Made by a program: the position numbers and the translations under genes
Notes under the pieces: model-generated
Told to the model about the DNA's origin: nothing
Seen by the model: the letters and a program-made list of their open reading frames with translations, nothing else
Database searches by the model: none
Origin: SVFI01 sp045546735
Lineage (GTDB): Bacteria > Bacillota > Clostridia > Lachnospirales > Lachnospiraceae
Length of the DNA: 26,643 bases
Assembly: GCA_045546735.1 (NCBI GenBank)
Contig: JAZQDJ010000111.1
Span: 1-26,643 of the forward strand
Direction of reading: 5' to 3'
In this document: positions 1 through 9,121 of the stretch, piece by piece
Numbering within the stretch: the first letter of the stretch is position 1
Layout: every line of letters begins with the position of its first letter

Positions 1-130
1 ATGAGGGGGGAGATAGTGAGTTGTGGTTCAACTATCTGAGATTAACTATAAAAGTGAATTGTGAACAAATTGTGTTCAAAGTATAAAAAGAAAAGAAAAT
101 ACATACTCGCTACCCAAAAGAGCGTAAATA

Positions 131-142
131 TGGTATTATAAT
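131..142 (+). promoter_or_regulatory. Possible extended -10 promoter for murE operon
   Basis: TGG followed by TATTAT at 134-139 fits an extended -10 element, and TATAAT in another register lies at 137-142. No good -35 hexamer lies 16-18 bp upstream, which is tolerated by extended -10 promoters. It lies about 30 nt before the murE ribosome binding site GGAGG (162-166). Upstream, an imperfect inverted repeat GAACA-N5-TGTTC (about 63-77) could be an operator, but its 7-bp GAAC/GTTC spacing does not match the Firmicute LexA box. Bases 1-86 may hold the 3' end of an upstream gene, but this cannot be judged. Confidence 0.4.
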
Positions 143-174
143 TTATTAAGGAAAAAGCATTGGAGGCATGAAAA

Positions 175-1656
175 ATGGCATTGTTATCAGAGCTTTTAAA
201 AGGACTTTCATACGAGGTTTTGCAGGGAAATACGGAGGCGGAAGTTCCTGCGGTTGTATATGATTCGAGAAAAGTGACACCGGGCTGTATGTTCATTTGT
301 ATTGAGGGAGCAGTTTCGGACGGTCATGCATATGCGGCGGACGTTGTGTCAAAAGGTGCAGCGGTTTTAGTTGTGACAAAGGACATCCGCGAGGATATCA
401 AAGATGTTGCAGGCGATAGCCTTACCGTCATCAAAGTGGAAAACAGCAGATATGCCATGGCGTTTATTTCTGCGGCTTATTTCGGTCATCCGGCAGAAAA
501 GCTGAAAGTAATCGGTATCACAGGTACAAAAGGAAAGACGACGACCACGTATTTGATTAAATCGATTTTAGAGAAAGCGGGATACAAAGTAGGATTAATC
601 GGAACGATTGAGACAATTATCGGCGATACCCATATTCCGGCCAACAATACAACCCCGGAATCCTATATATTGCAGGAGACCTTTGCTAAAATGGTAAAAG
701 AAGGCTGTCAGGCGGTTGTGATGGAGGTTTCGTCCCAGGGACTGATGCTTCACAGAACGCAGGGATTTATGTTTGATATCGGTATTTTTACAAATCTTGC
801 CCCGGATCATATCGGACCGGCGGAGCATAAAGATTTCGATGATTATATGCGATGCAAAGGACTTTTGTTCAAGCAGTGCCGTGTCGGTATTGTCAATGCA
901 GACGATGAAAATTATGAAAACGTGATTGCAGGTCATACGTGTCAGATTGAGACGTTTGGATTTGCGAAAGGGGCAGATTATCAGGTAGAGGATTTCGGCC
1001 TGACTTCCGGCGCCGGATTTTTGGGCATTGAATTTAAGACAAAGGGAGTTGTCGATATGGACGTTAAAGTCCATGCACCGGGGCGTTTTAGCGTATATAA
1101 TGCACTTTGTGCGATTGCAGTCTGTCATCATTTCAATGTGACAAAAGAGCAGATACAGGCGGCGGTACTTGATGCGAAAGTAAAGGGCAGAATTGAGATG
1201 GTGAAAGTATCCGATGACTTTACGCTCATGATTGATTATGCACACAATGCGATGGCGCTTGAGAGCTTGCTTACGACGCTGAAAGAATATGAGCCAAAGC
1301 GTCTTGTATGTATGTTCGGCTGCGGAGGAAACCGTGCGAAGAGCCGACGCTACGAAATGGGAGAAGTGAGCGGTAAGCTAGCGGATTTGACAGTCATTAC
1401 TTCGGATAATCCGAGAAATGAAGAACCGCAGGATATCATCAATGATATCAAAGTCGGTATTGGTAAGACGGACGGCGAGTATGTAGAGATTATCGACCGC
1501 CGCGAGGCGATAGCTTATGTCATTGACCATGGTCAGCCGGGGGATGTTATTATTCTTGCGGGAAAAGGACATGAGGACTATCAGGAAATAAAAGGAAAGA
1601 AGTATCCGATGGATGAGAGAGTAATCATTGCGGATATATTAGAAAGCAGACAATAG
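175..1656 (+). CDS. murE: UDP-N-acetylmuramoyl-tripeptide synthetase (MurE)
   Basis: Cytoplasmic Mur ligase that adds the third amino acid to UDP-MurNAc-L-Ala-D-Glu in peptidoglycan precursor synthesis, using ATP. The 493-residue length is normal for the family. The N-terminal substrate domain contains the YDSRKV motif. The central ATP-binding loop is GTKGKTTT (from residue 117), followed by the middle domain with NNTTPES and the MEVSSQGL segment. The C-terminal domain carries DNPRNEEP, with D411-N-P-R414; the DNPR form is the known signature for meso-diaminopimelate rather than lysine, so a DAP-type wall is inferred. The ATG follows GGAGG by 8 nt. It is the first complete gene of the operon and priA follows after 8 nt. 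Confidence 0.95.
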   Translation: MALLSELLKGLSYEVLQGNTEAEVPAVVYDSRKVTPGCMFICIEGAVSDGHAYAADVVSKGAAVLVVTKDIREDIKDVAGDSLTVIKVENSRYAMAFISAAYFGHPAEKLKVIGITGTKGKTTTTYLIKSILEKAGYKVGLIGTIETIIGDTHIPANNTTPESYILQETFAKMVKEGCQAVVMEVSSQGLMLHRTQGFMFDIGIFTNLAPDHIGPAEHKDFDDYMRCKGLLFKQCRVGIVNADDENYENVIAGHTCQIETFGFAKGADYQVEDFGLTSGAGFLGIEFKTKGVVDMDVKVHAPGRFSVYNALCAIAVCHHFNVTKEQIQAAVLDAKVKGRIEMVKVSDDFTLMIDYAHNAMALESLLTTLKEYEPKRLVCMFGCGGNRAKSRRYEMGEVSGKLADLTVITSDNPRNEEPQDIINDIKVGIGKTDGEYVEIIDRREAIAYVIDHGQPGDVIILAGKGHEDYQEIKGKKYPMDERVIIADILESRQ

Positions 1657-1664
1657 GGAGATAC

Positions 1665-3920
1665 ATGGAAAACAGATTTGCGGATGTCATCATAGATATA
1701 TCCCATGAGAAGGTAGACAGACCGTTTCAGTATAAGATACCGGAACGTCTCCGCGGCGGGCTTTCCATCGGAATGTGTGTCAGCATTCCGTTCGGAAAAG
1801 GGAACAAGATCCGCACGGGATATGTGGTGGATATGACGGATACTCCGAATTATCCGGAGGAAAAAATAAAAGAAATACAGCAGGTTGTGACGGAAAATCT
1901 TCCGATGGAAGCAAGGAGTATTGAACTTGCAGCGTGGATGAAGCATCGCTATGGCGGTACGATGATTCAGTCGATGAAGACGGTTCTTCCGGTCAAACAG
2001 GAGATGAAACCTGTCGTGCAAAAAGAAGTGACGCTTATGGTATCACATGATGAAGCGTGCAATTATCTTGCACAGGCAAAGGCGCGCAAGCAGGTCGGTA
2101 AAATAAAGCTTTTAGAAGCACTTTTGCCGGGGGCGACAGTAAGTTACAGTATGTTGACCGGTGAGCTTTCTGTTTCGCCGCAGACGATAAAAAGTATGGA
2201 AACGCAAGGCGTGCTTCGCATCGACAGTTTTCAGGAATATCGGAATCCGATCCGCTTTGCAACGGGAAAAGCGGAGAAAAAGGTGCTTACGCAGCATCAG
2301 CAGGCGATTGTAGATGCTTTTTTGCATGATTTTGACAGCGGAATTATCAATCCGGCGCTTCTTCGGGGAGTGACAGGAAGCGGTAAAACAGAAATATACA
2401 TGGAATTAATTGAGGGCATGATTGCACGCGGAAAACAGGCAATTGTCCTGATTCCGGAAATAGCACTTACGTATCAGACGGTTATGCGGTTTTATCAGCG
2501 TTTCGGGGATGTGGTATCGGTTGTGAATTCCCGCCTTTCGGCAGGGGAAAAATATGACCAGTTCCGGAGGGCAAAAGAAGGCAAGGTCAAAGTGATGATC
2601 GGGCCGCGAAGTGCTCTTTTTACTCCGTTTGAGAATCTCGGGCTCATCGTAATCGACGAGGAGCATGAGCCGGTATATAAAAGTGATACGATGCCAAAAT
2701 ATCATGCAAGAGAAGTGGCAATAAAAATTGCCGAAATGTCAGGCGCATGTGTGCTGATGGGAAGTGCAACCCCTTCTTTGGAAGCAAATTACAAGGCAGA
2801 AAGCGGAGAGTACCGCAAATATGTTCTCGATGAGAGAATCGGAAGTGCGCAGCTTCCGACGGTGGAAGTAGTAGACATGACCAGTGAACTGAGAAACGGA
2901 AATCCGAGTTTGTTCAGCAGTTATTTGTATCTGGAAATGCAGCAGACGCTTTCAAGGGGAGAACAGGTCATGCTGTTTTTAAACCGCAGGGGAATTTCGG
3001 GACTTGTCAGTTGCAGAAGCTGCGGTTATGTATATAAATGTCCGCATTGCGATGTGTCTTTGACACAGCATCATAACAAATTAGTTTGTCATTATTGCGG
3101 CTATTCAGAAGCCTGGTTTCAAGGGAAAACGCTTTGTCCGGAATGTAAGAAGACATTGCCGAGCGGCAAAAGTACTGTCGCCGGTCTGAATCTCGGTACA
3201 GAGAAAATTGAGAAAGAGTTAGTTTCGATGTTTCCGCAGGCAAAGGTACTGCGTATGGATGCGGATACCACGCGAAAGAAAGGCGAGTACGAGAAGATTT
3301 TGGCAACTTTTTCTGCGGGTGAGGCAGATATACTGCTCGGTACGCAGATGATTGTAAAAGGTCATGATTTTAAAGATGTGACACTGGTCGGAGTACTCAT
3401 GGCGGATATTTCGATGTATGAAGCCGATTACCGTGCAGGTGAGCGGACGTTCCAGCTTCTTGCGCAGGCGGCAGGAAGAGCCGGGCGCGGTGAAAAGTCC
3501 GGAAAAGCGATTATTCAGACATACAAGCCGGAGCATTATTGTCTGCAGCATTGTGTGTCACAGGATTATGATGCATTTTACAAAGAAGAAATGGCATATC
3601 GTGATATGATGGACTATCCGCCTGCGCAGCATATGCTTGCGATTATGCTGGCAGGAGAAAGCGAGGCAAAGCTTGCAGTGATTGCCAAAAGACTTTCTGA
3701 AGAACTTAAGAAAACAAGACAAATGAGATTGATCGGTCCGGCTCCGGCGGGAATCGGAAAAATCAATGATAAATACAGACAGATGATTTATATTAAGCAT
3801 GCGGATATGGAGCAGCTCATTCAGATAAAAGATGAAACAGAGCGTATCGTCAGCGCAAATGAAGAAGCCTTCCGGGGCATTCAGGTGCAGTTTGATACAG
3901 ATCCGGTGCGTGCATATTAA
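1665..3920 (+). CDS. priA: Primosomal replication restart helicase PriA
   Basis: Superfamily 2 DNA helicase that recognises stalled or repaired forks and reloads the replicative helicase. The 751-residue protein has the N-terminal DNA-binding region, then Walker A GVTGSGKTEIY (residues 235-245), the DEEH box (331-334), and a GSATPS motif. Between the helicase lobes sits the zinc-binding insert with eight cysteines (450, 453, 459, 462, 475, 478, 491, 494), which is the full complement for two zinc sites. The helicase C-terminal lobe has GTQMIVKGHDF and the QAAGRAGRG motif VI. All features expected for an active PriA are present. A GGGAG ribosome site lies in the short gap after murE. It is probably translated from the same mRNA as murE and def. 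Confidence 0.96.
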   Translation: MENRFADVIIDISHEKVDRPFQYKIPERLRGGLSIGMCVSIPFGKGNKIRTGYVVDMTDTPNYPEEKIKEIQQVVTENLPMEARSIELAAWMKHRYGGTMIQSMKTVLPVKQEMKPVVQKEVTLMVSHDEACNYLAQAKARKQVGKIKLLEALLPGATVSYSMLTGELSVSPQTIKSMETQGVLRIDSFQEYRNPIRFATGKAEKKVLTQHQQAIVDAFLHDFDSGIINPALLRGVTGSGKTEIYMELIEGMIARGKQAIVLIPEIALTYQTVMRFYQRFGDVVSVVNSRLSAGEKYDQFRRAKEGKVKVMIGPRSALFTPFENLGLIVIDEEHEPVYKSDTMPKYHAREVAIKIAEMSGACVLMGSATPSLEANYKAESGEYRKYVLDERIGSAQLPTVEVVDMTSELRNGNPSLFSSYLYLEMQQTLSRGEQVMLFLNRRGISGLVSCRSCGYVYKCPHCDVSLTQHHNKLVCHYCGYSEAWFQGKTLCPECKKTLPSGKSTVAGLNLGTEKIEKELVSMFPQAKVLRMDADTTRKKGEYEKILATFSAGEADILLGTQMIVKGHDFKDVTLVGVLMADISMYEADYRAGERTFQLLAQAAGRAGRGEKSGKAIIQTYKPEHYCLQHCVSQDYDAFYKEEMAYRDMMDYPPAQHMLAIMLAGESEAKLAVIAKRLSEELKKTRQMRLIGPAPAGIGKINDKYRQMIYIKHADMEQLIQIKDETERIVSANEEAFRGIQVQFDTDPVRAY

Positions 3921-3934
3921 TGGGAGGATGAGAA

Positions 3935-4441
3935 ATGGCACTCAGAAAAATCAGAGAAATGGGAGATCCTATTTTAAACAAGGTTTGTAAAGAAGTAAAG
4001 GAAATGACACCGAGAACATTGGATTTGATTGATGATATGTTCGATACGATGTATGAGGCGTGCGGTGTCGGACTTGCAGCTCCGCAGGTAGGTATCTTAA
4101 AGCGTATCGCAGTGATTGATTGCGGCGGTGAAGACGGAGAGGGCGACCCGATTGTGCTTATTAATCCGGTGGTGCTTGAGACAAGCGGCGAGCAGACAGG
4201 TCAGGAAGGATGTCTTTCTGTCCCGGGAAAAAGCGGACAGGTAACACGTCCGAATTATGCAAAAGTAAAAGCATTAAATGAGAATATGGAGGAAATCATA
4301 ATAGAAGGTGAGGAACTTCTGGCAAGAGCCCTTTTACATGAAATCGAGCATTTGGACGGCCATTTGTATGTGGAAAAGGTGGAAGGCCCGCTTCTTGATG
4401 TTTCACAGAGTGTAGAAGAATTTGACGAGGAAGAGGAATAA
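3935..4441 (+). CDS. def: Peptide deformylase
   Basis: Removes the formyl group from the N-terminal methionine of nascent proteins; acts in the cytosol at the ribosome exit. At 168 residues it is family-typical. All three deformylase motifs are intact: GVGLAAPQVG (residues 44-53), EGCLSVPG (91-98, with metal ligand C93) and HEIEHLDG (135-142, with metal ligands H135 and H139 and catalytic E136). The C-terminus is acidic (EEFDEEEE), a common harmless extension. GGGAGG lies a few bases upstream of the ATG. It is directly followed by fmt, the enzyme that adds the formyl group, with a 3-nt gap; this pairing is widespread in bacteria. Confidence 0.97.
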   Translation: MALRKIREMGDPILNKVCKEVKEMTPRTLDLIDDMFDTMYEACGVGLAAPQVGILKRIAVIDCGGEDGEGDPIVLINPVVLETSGEQTGQEGCLSVPGKSGQVTRPNYAKVKALNENMEEIIIEGEELLARALLHEIEHLDGHLYVEKVEGPLLDVSQSVEEFDEEEE

Positions 4442-4444
4442 TCT

Positions 4445-5386
4445 ATGAAAATTATTTACATGGGAACACCTGACTTTGCAGTAGGGCCTCTGCAGGCCCT
4501 TGTTGAGGCGGGACATGAAATCACAGCGGTTGTGACGCAGCCGGATAAACCAAAAGGGCGAAGCAGCCAGCTGATTCCGCCGCCGGTGAAGGCGTATGCA
4601 ATGACGCAGAATCTTACGGTACTGCAGCCGGAAAAAATCAAGACGCCGGAAGCAGTGGCAGAGCTTAGAAAATACGAAGCGGACTTATTTGTCGTTGCAG
4701 CATTCGGACAGATTTTATCAAAAGAGATTTTGGATATGCCGAAGTACGGCTGTATCAATATTCATGCCTCTCTTTTGCCGAAGTACAGAGGTGCTGCTCC
4801 GATCCAGTGGTCGATTATTGACGGGGAAAAAGAGACCGGTGTTACTATCATGCAGATGGATGTCGGCCTTGATACAGGTGATATTCTGACACAGAAAATT
4901 GTGCCGATTGAAGATGATGACACGGGTGAGAGTCTGTTTGATAAACTTTGCGTAGCGGGAAGTGAGCTTTTGCTTGATACCATTCCGCAGATTGAAGCAG
5001 GAACGCTTTCGCCGGTAAAACAGGATGAGTCGAAAAGCACATATGCAAAGATGCTCCGTAAAGAACTCGGCAATATTGATTTTACAAAATCAGCAAAAGA
5101 AATCTGGTGTTTGGTAAGAGGTTTGAATTCTTGGCCGAGTGCTTACACATACTATAACAATAAGACGATGAAAATCTGGCGGGCAGAGCCTGTGGCAGAA
5201 AACAGCGATGCACCGGCGGGAACGCTTGTCAGAAAAGACAAAGAAAGTATTTTTGTGCAGACGGGAGAAGGAATGCTCCGCATTCTGGAAATCCAGATGG
5301 AAGGAAAGAAGCGGATGAGTGTAAAAGATTTTATGCTCGGACATTCCTTTGAAACGGGTGCTGTTTTTGGGGCAGAAAAGAGGTAA
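4445..5386 (+). CDS. fmt: Methionyl-tRNA formyltransferase
   Basis: Transfers a formyl group from 10-formyl-tetrahydrofolate to initiator Met-tRNA. The 313-residue protein starts with the Rossmann-type MGTPDFAV segment. It carries the catalytic and folate-binding region INIHASLLPKYRGAAP (H107 is the catalytic histidine, with an asparagine two residues before it), followed by DVGLDTGDI with the active-site aspartate. The C-terminal tRNA-binding domain includes the segment VRGLNSWPSAYT. Length and motif order match the family. The start is 3 nt after the def stop, and a purine-rich ribosome site lies within the acidic end of def, so translation is probably coupled. Confidence 0.97.
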   Translation: MKIIYMGTPDFAVGPLQALVEAGHEITAVVTQPDKPKGRSSQLIPPPVKAYAMTQNLTVLQPEKIKTPEAVAELRKYEADLFVVAAFGQILSKEILDMPKYGCINIHASLLPKYRGAAPIQWSIIDGEKETGVTIMQMDVGLDTGDILTQKIVPIEDDDTGESLFDKLCVAGSELLLDTIPQIEAGTLSPVKQDESKSTYAKMLRKELGNIDFTKSAKEIWCLVRGLNSWPSAYTYYNNKTMKIWRAEPVAENSDAPAGTLVRKDKESIFVQTGEGMLRILEIQMEGKKRMSVKDFMLGHSFETGAVFGAEKR

Positions 5387-5392
5387 GTATTT

Positions 5393-6106
5393 ATGTACTA
5401 CGGGTACTATTATTTTGATCCGACCTATATTTTGGTAATTATTTGTGCAGCGATTGCAATGTTTGCTTCTGCAAAGGTGGAATCGACTTACAATAAGTAT
5501 GACCGGGTTGCTGCATCCCGCGGTGTGACCGGGGCGCAGGTGGCAAAACAGTTGCTTGAGCGGGCAGGGATTTACGATGTGAGCATTGAGCATGTCAGAG
5601 GGAAGTTGTCTGACCATTACGATCCACGTGCAAAAGTTCTCCGCCTGTCGGATTCGACCTATAGTTCCCGTTCCGTAGCGGCCATTGGCGTGGCAGCGCA
5701 TGAATGCGGACATGCCATACAGCATAACCGGGGATATGTGCCGCTTACGCTCCGAAACGTGCTTGTTCCTGTTGCGAATTTCGGTACAAAAATATCGATA
5801 CCGCTTATTATTATCGGATGTATTTTATCTTACAATCAAACATTGATACAAATCGGTATTTTTATGTTTTCGTTTGCGGTAATTTTTCAGTTGCTCACTT
5901 TGCCGGTTGAATTTAATGCATCATCAAGGGCTTTGGCAATGCTTAAAGAACAAGGTGTTTTGCATAAAGATGAGATTCCGATGACCAAAAAAGTGCTTTC
6001 TGCAGCCGCGATGACATATGTGGCAGCTGCACTTTCGGCGATTGTTCAGCTTTTTAGACTTATATTCCTTTATGGAGGAAGGGGAAATAGACGTGACCGC
6101 GATTAA
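5393..6106 (+). CDS. Membrane zinc metallopeptidase (Zn_peptidase_2 / YugP-like)
   Basis: A 237-residue membrane protein with a gluzincin-type HECGH motif (H103, E104, H107) that would bind zinc. It has one hydrophobic segment near the N-terminus (about residues 8-24) and two to three more after the motif (about 120-165 and 200-230). LPVEFNASSRAL matches the conserved segment that follows in the Zn_peptidase_2 family (YugP of Bacillus), supporting the family call. The substrate is not known. Its position between fmt and rsmB is common in clostridia, which suggests co-expression with translation genes rather than a functional link. The last 14 nt overlap the proposed rsmB start. Confidence 0.85.
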   Translation: MYYGYYYFDPTYILVIICAAIAMFASAKVESTYNKYDRVAASRGVTGAQVAKQLLERAGIYDVSIEHVRGKLSDHYDPRAKVLRLSDSTYSSRSVAAIGVAAHECGHAIQHNRGYVPLTLRNVLVPVANFGTKISIPLIIIGCILSYNQTLIQIGIFMFSFAVIFQLLTLPVEFNASSRALAMLKEQGVLHKDEIPMTKKVLSAAAMTYVAAALSAIVQLFRLIFLYGGRGNRRDRD

Positions 6107-7397
6107 TACAAGAGAAATTTGCCTGGATGCCCTTACGGAAATCTTGGAAAAAAAGCAGTACAGCCATTTGGTAATGCAGGGTGTTTTAAATAAATACGGT
6201 TTTTTGGAAAAACAGGAACGCAGTTTTATAAAAAGAGTCTGTGAGGGGACGATTGAACAGAAAATCCGCATTGATTATGTGATTAATCAGTTTTCAAAGA
6301 CAAAAGTCGCAAAGATGAAACCGCTGATCAGGACGCTTTTGCGTATGTCTGTATACCAGATTTTGTTTATGGACGCAGTTCCGGATTCCGCGGTGTGTAA
6401 CGAAAGTGTTAAATTGGCAACAAAGCGTGGATTCGGACCGCTGAAGGGGTTTGTAAACGGAGTTTTGCGCAGTATTTCCCGGGGGAAAGATGCGATAGAA
6501 TATCCGGATAAGGCGACGGATCCGGTCGGGCATTTGAGTGTGATGTATTCGATGCCGGAGGAGATGATTTCGCTTTGGCAGAAGCAGTACGGCGATGCGG
6601 CGACAGAGGAGATGCTGCATGCACTTCTTGAAAAGAGACCTCTTACAGTGCGTATCGATGAGAGATTGACTGCGGCGGAAAAAGAAAAGTTGCTTTGCGA
6701 GATGAATGAGGCAGGCATAGAGACCGCAGAAACGGAGCTTACATATGTATATGCCCTGTCCGGTGTAGACCGCGTGAGCAGTATTCCGGGGTATGAAGAA
6801 GGCAAATTTGCTGTACAGGATCTGGGTTCTGCCATGGTAGTTGAGATGGCGGGAATCCGCAACGGGGATAAGGTTATCGATGTGTGCGCAGCGCCGGGCG
6901 GAAAGGCGACGCATGCGGCGGTAAAGACAGGTCCGGACGGACATGTGATTGCACGCGATTTGACAGAATATAAAGTGTCTTTCATCGAGGAAAATATAGA
7001 AAGACTTGCTCTTTCCAATATAGAGGCGCAGGTTTTTGACGCGACGCAGGCAGACGAGGCGATGACCGGAAAAGCTGACGTTGTGATTGCGGATCTTCCG
7101 TGTTCGGGGCTCGGCGTTATCGGAAGAAAGAGCGATATTAAGTATCGTGTAAATAAAGAGGCTTTGGAAGAGGTTGCAAAGCTCCAGAGACGGATATTAT
7201 CCGTGGTGCAGGCATATGTCAAGCCTGGCGGAATTTTGATGTACAGCACCTGTACGGTGAATCGTGGGGAAAACGAAGAAAATAAAGAATGGTTCCTCGC
7301 CAATTTCCCGTTTGAGGAGGAGCAGGAGCGTTTGATGCTTCCGGGGAAAGACTCATCGGACGGCTTTTATATGGTGCGCATGAGACGTAAAGGATGA
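6093..7397 (+). CDS. rsmB: 16S rRNA (cytosine-967-C5) methyltransferase RsmB
   Basis: SAM-dependent enzyme that methylates C967 of 16S rRNA. The 434-residue protein has an N-terminal NusB-like RNA-binding domain (about residues 1-140, beginning TAINTREICLDALTEIL), then the methyltransferase domain with SAM-binding VIDVCAAPGGKA. Two catalytic cysteines are present, in PCSGLG (C337) and STCTVN (C387). The GTG at 6093 is chosen because AGGGG (6080-6084) lies 8 nt before it and the NusB-like domain begins right after it; an in-frame ATG at 6072 lies upstream of that ribosome site and would add a non-conserved extension. The gene starts inside the end of the peptidase gene. Confidence 0.92.
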   Translation: MTAINTREICLDALTEILEKKQYSHLVMQGVLNKYGFLEKQERSFIKRVCEGTIEQKIRIDYVINQFSKTKVAKMKPLIRTLLRMSVYQILFMDAVPDSAVCNESVKLATKRGFGPLKGFVNGVLRSISRGKDAIEYPDKATDPVGHLSVMYSMPEEMISLWQKQYGDAATEEMLHALLEKRPLTVRIDERLTAAEKEKLLCEMNEAGIETAETELTYVYALSGVDRVSSIPGYEEGKFAVQDLGSAMVVEMAGIRNGDKVIDVCAAPGGKATHAAVKTGPDGHVIARDLTEYKVSFIEENIERLALSNIEAQVFDATQADEAMTGKADVVIADLPCSGLGVIGRKSDIKYRVNKEALEEVAKLQRRILSVVQAYVKPGGILMYSTCTVNRGENEENKEWFLANFPFEEEQERLMLPGKDSSDGFYMVRMRRKG

Positions 7398-7401
7398 AAC
7401 A

Positions 7402-8436
7402 ATGAGTAAAACAGATATAAAGTCGCTTGATTACAAAACTCTGCAGGCAGAGATTGAAAAAATCGGCGAAAAGAAATTCCGTGCAAAGCAGATGTACGAG
7501 TGGATGCATAAACATCTTGTACGCAGCTTTGATGAGATGACAAATCTCTCTGCGGCGTTTCGTGAAAAATGTAAAAATGAATATGAGTTTACGGCGCTTA
7601 CGCTTTTGCGTGAGCAGGAGTCAAAGATTGACGGGACGAAAAAGTTCCTGTTTCAGCTTTCTGACGGTAACGTGGTTGAGAGTGTGTGGATGAAATACAA
7701 GCATGGAAACAGTGTCTGCATTTCTTCGCAGGTCGGATGTCGGATGGGATGTAAGTTTTGTGCTTCTACCATCGGCGGTCTTGTTCGGAATTTAAAACCG
7801 TCGGAGATGCTCGATCAGATTTATGCGATTACGCGTCTGACGGGAGAGCGTGTTTCGAACGTGGTTGTGATGGGAACGGGAGAGCCTATGGATAATTACG
7901 ACAATCTGCTCGTATTTATCCGTATGCTGACGGATGAGAACGGACTGAATATCAGCCAGAGAAATATCACGGTATCAACATGCGGACTTGTTCCGAAAAT
8001 GTATGCGCTGGCGGAGGAACGCTTGCAGATTACACTGGCGCTAAGTCTCCATGCCACAACAGATGAAAAGCGTCAGAAACTTATGCCTGTGGCATTTCAG
8101 TACAGTATTGCGGAGCTGATGGATGCCTGCAAGAATTATGCGGATGTGACAGGACGAAGAATTACTTTTGAATACAGTATGGTAAAAGGCGTCAATGACA
8201 CGCAGGAGGATTTGAAACAGCTGACAGCACTTGCAAAACCGCTCGGATGTCATGTAAACCTGATTCCGGTCAATCCGATTAAGGAGCGTGATTATACGGC
8301 GCCGGATATGAAGTATGTGTATTCGTTTAAGGACCAGCTTGAGAAAAACAAGGTGAAAGTAACCGTCCGCAGAGAAATGGGACGGGATATTGACGGTGCC
8401 TGCGGACAACTGAGAAGAAGGCATATGGAGGAATAG
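7402..8436 (+). CDS. rlmN: Dual-specificity 23S rRNA/tRNA adenine-C2 methyltransferase RlmN
   Basis: Radical SAM enzyme that methylates A2503 of 23S rRNA and A37 of some tRNAs. The 344-residue length is typical. The iron-sulfur cluster motif CRMGCKFC (C113, C117, C120) has the RlmN spacing CX3CX2C. The GTGEPMDNYDN segment and the C-terminal ACGQLRRR (C334, the cysteine that becomes transiently methylated) are both intact, so the enzyme should be active. It starts 4 nt after rsmB. In many clostridia stp follows directly; here a two-component system starts 2 nt after the rlmN stop. Confidence 0.96.
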   Translation: MSKTDIKSLDYKTLQAEIEKIGEKKFRAKQMYEWMHKHLVRSFDEMTNLSAAFREKCKNEYEFTALTLLREQESKIDGTKKFLFQLSDGNVVESVWMKYKHGNSVCISSQVGCRMGCKFCASTIGGLVRNLKPSEMLDQIYAITRLTGERVSNVVVMGTGEPMDNYDNLLVFIRMLTDENGLNISQRNITVSTCGLVPKMYALAEERLQITLALSLHATTDEKRQKLMPVAFQYSIAELMDACKNYADVTGRRITFEYSMVKGVNDTQEDLKQLTALAKPLGCHVNLIPVNPIKERDYTAPDMKYVYSFKDQLEKNKVKVTVRREMGRDIDGACGQLRRRHMEE

Positions 8437-8438
8437 AT

Positions 8439-9119
8439 ATGCATTACAATTGCCTCATCGTGGAAGATGAAGTGGATTTGGCAAAGGCGACAAAAGAATA
8501 TTTTGAACTTTTTGATGTCTCATGCGCGCATGTAAAAACACCTGCGGAGTGTATGGAGTTCTTAAAAGGAAATACCGTCGATTTATTACTTTTGGATATT
8601 AATCTTTCGGATGAAAGCGGTTTTGCTCTTTGTAAGAAAATAAGGGAAACAATGACAATGCCGATTCTCTTTGTCAGCGCCAGACAGAGTGACGAAGATA
8701 TTTTGGTGGCACTGAATATCGGCGGTGATGATTATATTAAAAAACCGTACAATTTGAGTATCCTTTTGGCAAAGGTAAAGGCCGTTCTGAAACGTTTAGA
8801 GACGAAAGAAAATGTAATGGCGGCGGAAGAGACGCAGCAAGGGCTTGTGCTTCACGAAGGAACTCTCAGTGTAACTATACGGGGAAAGAAGACGGAATTG
8901 AAAGCAAAGGAATTTAAACTTTTGCAATGCCTGTATGAGAACAAAGGAACCATCGTGACAAAGCAAAGGCTGTTTGACGAGGTTTGGGGAGATGCTTTTT
9001 TCAGTGACGGAACCTTAAATGTACATATTCGAAGATTGCGTGAAAAAATAGAAGAAAATCCGGAGCAGCCAAAGCTGATTAAGACGATTTGGGGCACCGG
9101 TTATATGATGGAGATATAG
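8439..9119 (+). CDS. OmpR/PhoB-family response regulator
   Basis: A 226-residue two-domain regulator. The receiver domain (about residues 1-120) has the acidic pocket EDE near the N-terminus, phospho-acceptor D53 in LLLLDINLSD, a conserved serine in FVSAR, and the lysine in YIKKPYN. The C-terminal winged-helix DNA-binding domain (about 130-226) contains LTVKAKEFKLLQ-like sequence (here LKAKEFKLLQ), LFDEVWGD, NVHIRRLREKI and TIWGTGYMM. It sits 2 nt after rlmN, so it is probably read through from the housekeeping operon. The histidine kinase follows after 2 nt. Its likely targets are the downstream ABC genes, whose promoter carries phased direct repeats (10361-10413). The exact subfamily (Bce, Van or other) cannot be fixed by reading alone. 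Confidence 0.94.
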   Translation: MHYNCLIVEDEVDLAKATKEYFELFDVSCAHVKTPAECMEFLKGNTVDLLLLDINLSDESGFALCKKIRETMTMPILFVSARQSDEDILVALNIGGDDYIKKPYNLSILLAKVKAVLKRLETKENVMAAEETQQGLVLHEGTLSVTIRGKKTELKAKEFKLLQCLYENKGTIVTKQRLFDEVWGDAFFSDGTLNVHIRRLREKIEENPEQPKLIKTIWGTGYMMEI

Positions 9120-9121
9120 AT

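Noticed and set aside
12..36. Hairpin GATAG/CTATC with TTG/CAA near the window start
   Set aside because: It has a four-base bulge and no T-run follows, so it is not a credible terminator or named element.
63..77. GAACA-N5-TGTTC resembling a LexA (SOS) box upstream of murE
   Set aside because: The Firmicute LexA box needs GAAC-N4-GTTC; here seven bases separate the halves.
1..86. Possible 3' ends of upstream genes: one frame from base 1 to TGA at 37-39 and another to TAA near 86
   Set aside because: Both are too short at the window edge to recognise; no protein family can be supported.
595..1245. Long minus-strand open frame inside murE, with similar ones inside rsmB, the kinase and the cyclase
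   Set aside because: They are antisense to clear genes, have no ribosome sites and give Cys/His/Ser-rich proteins without recognisable domains.
6072..6092. ATG start for rsmB upstream of the GTG
   Set aside because: It lies before the ribosome site and adds residues that do not look like the NusB-like domain.
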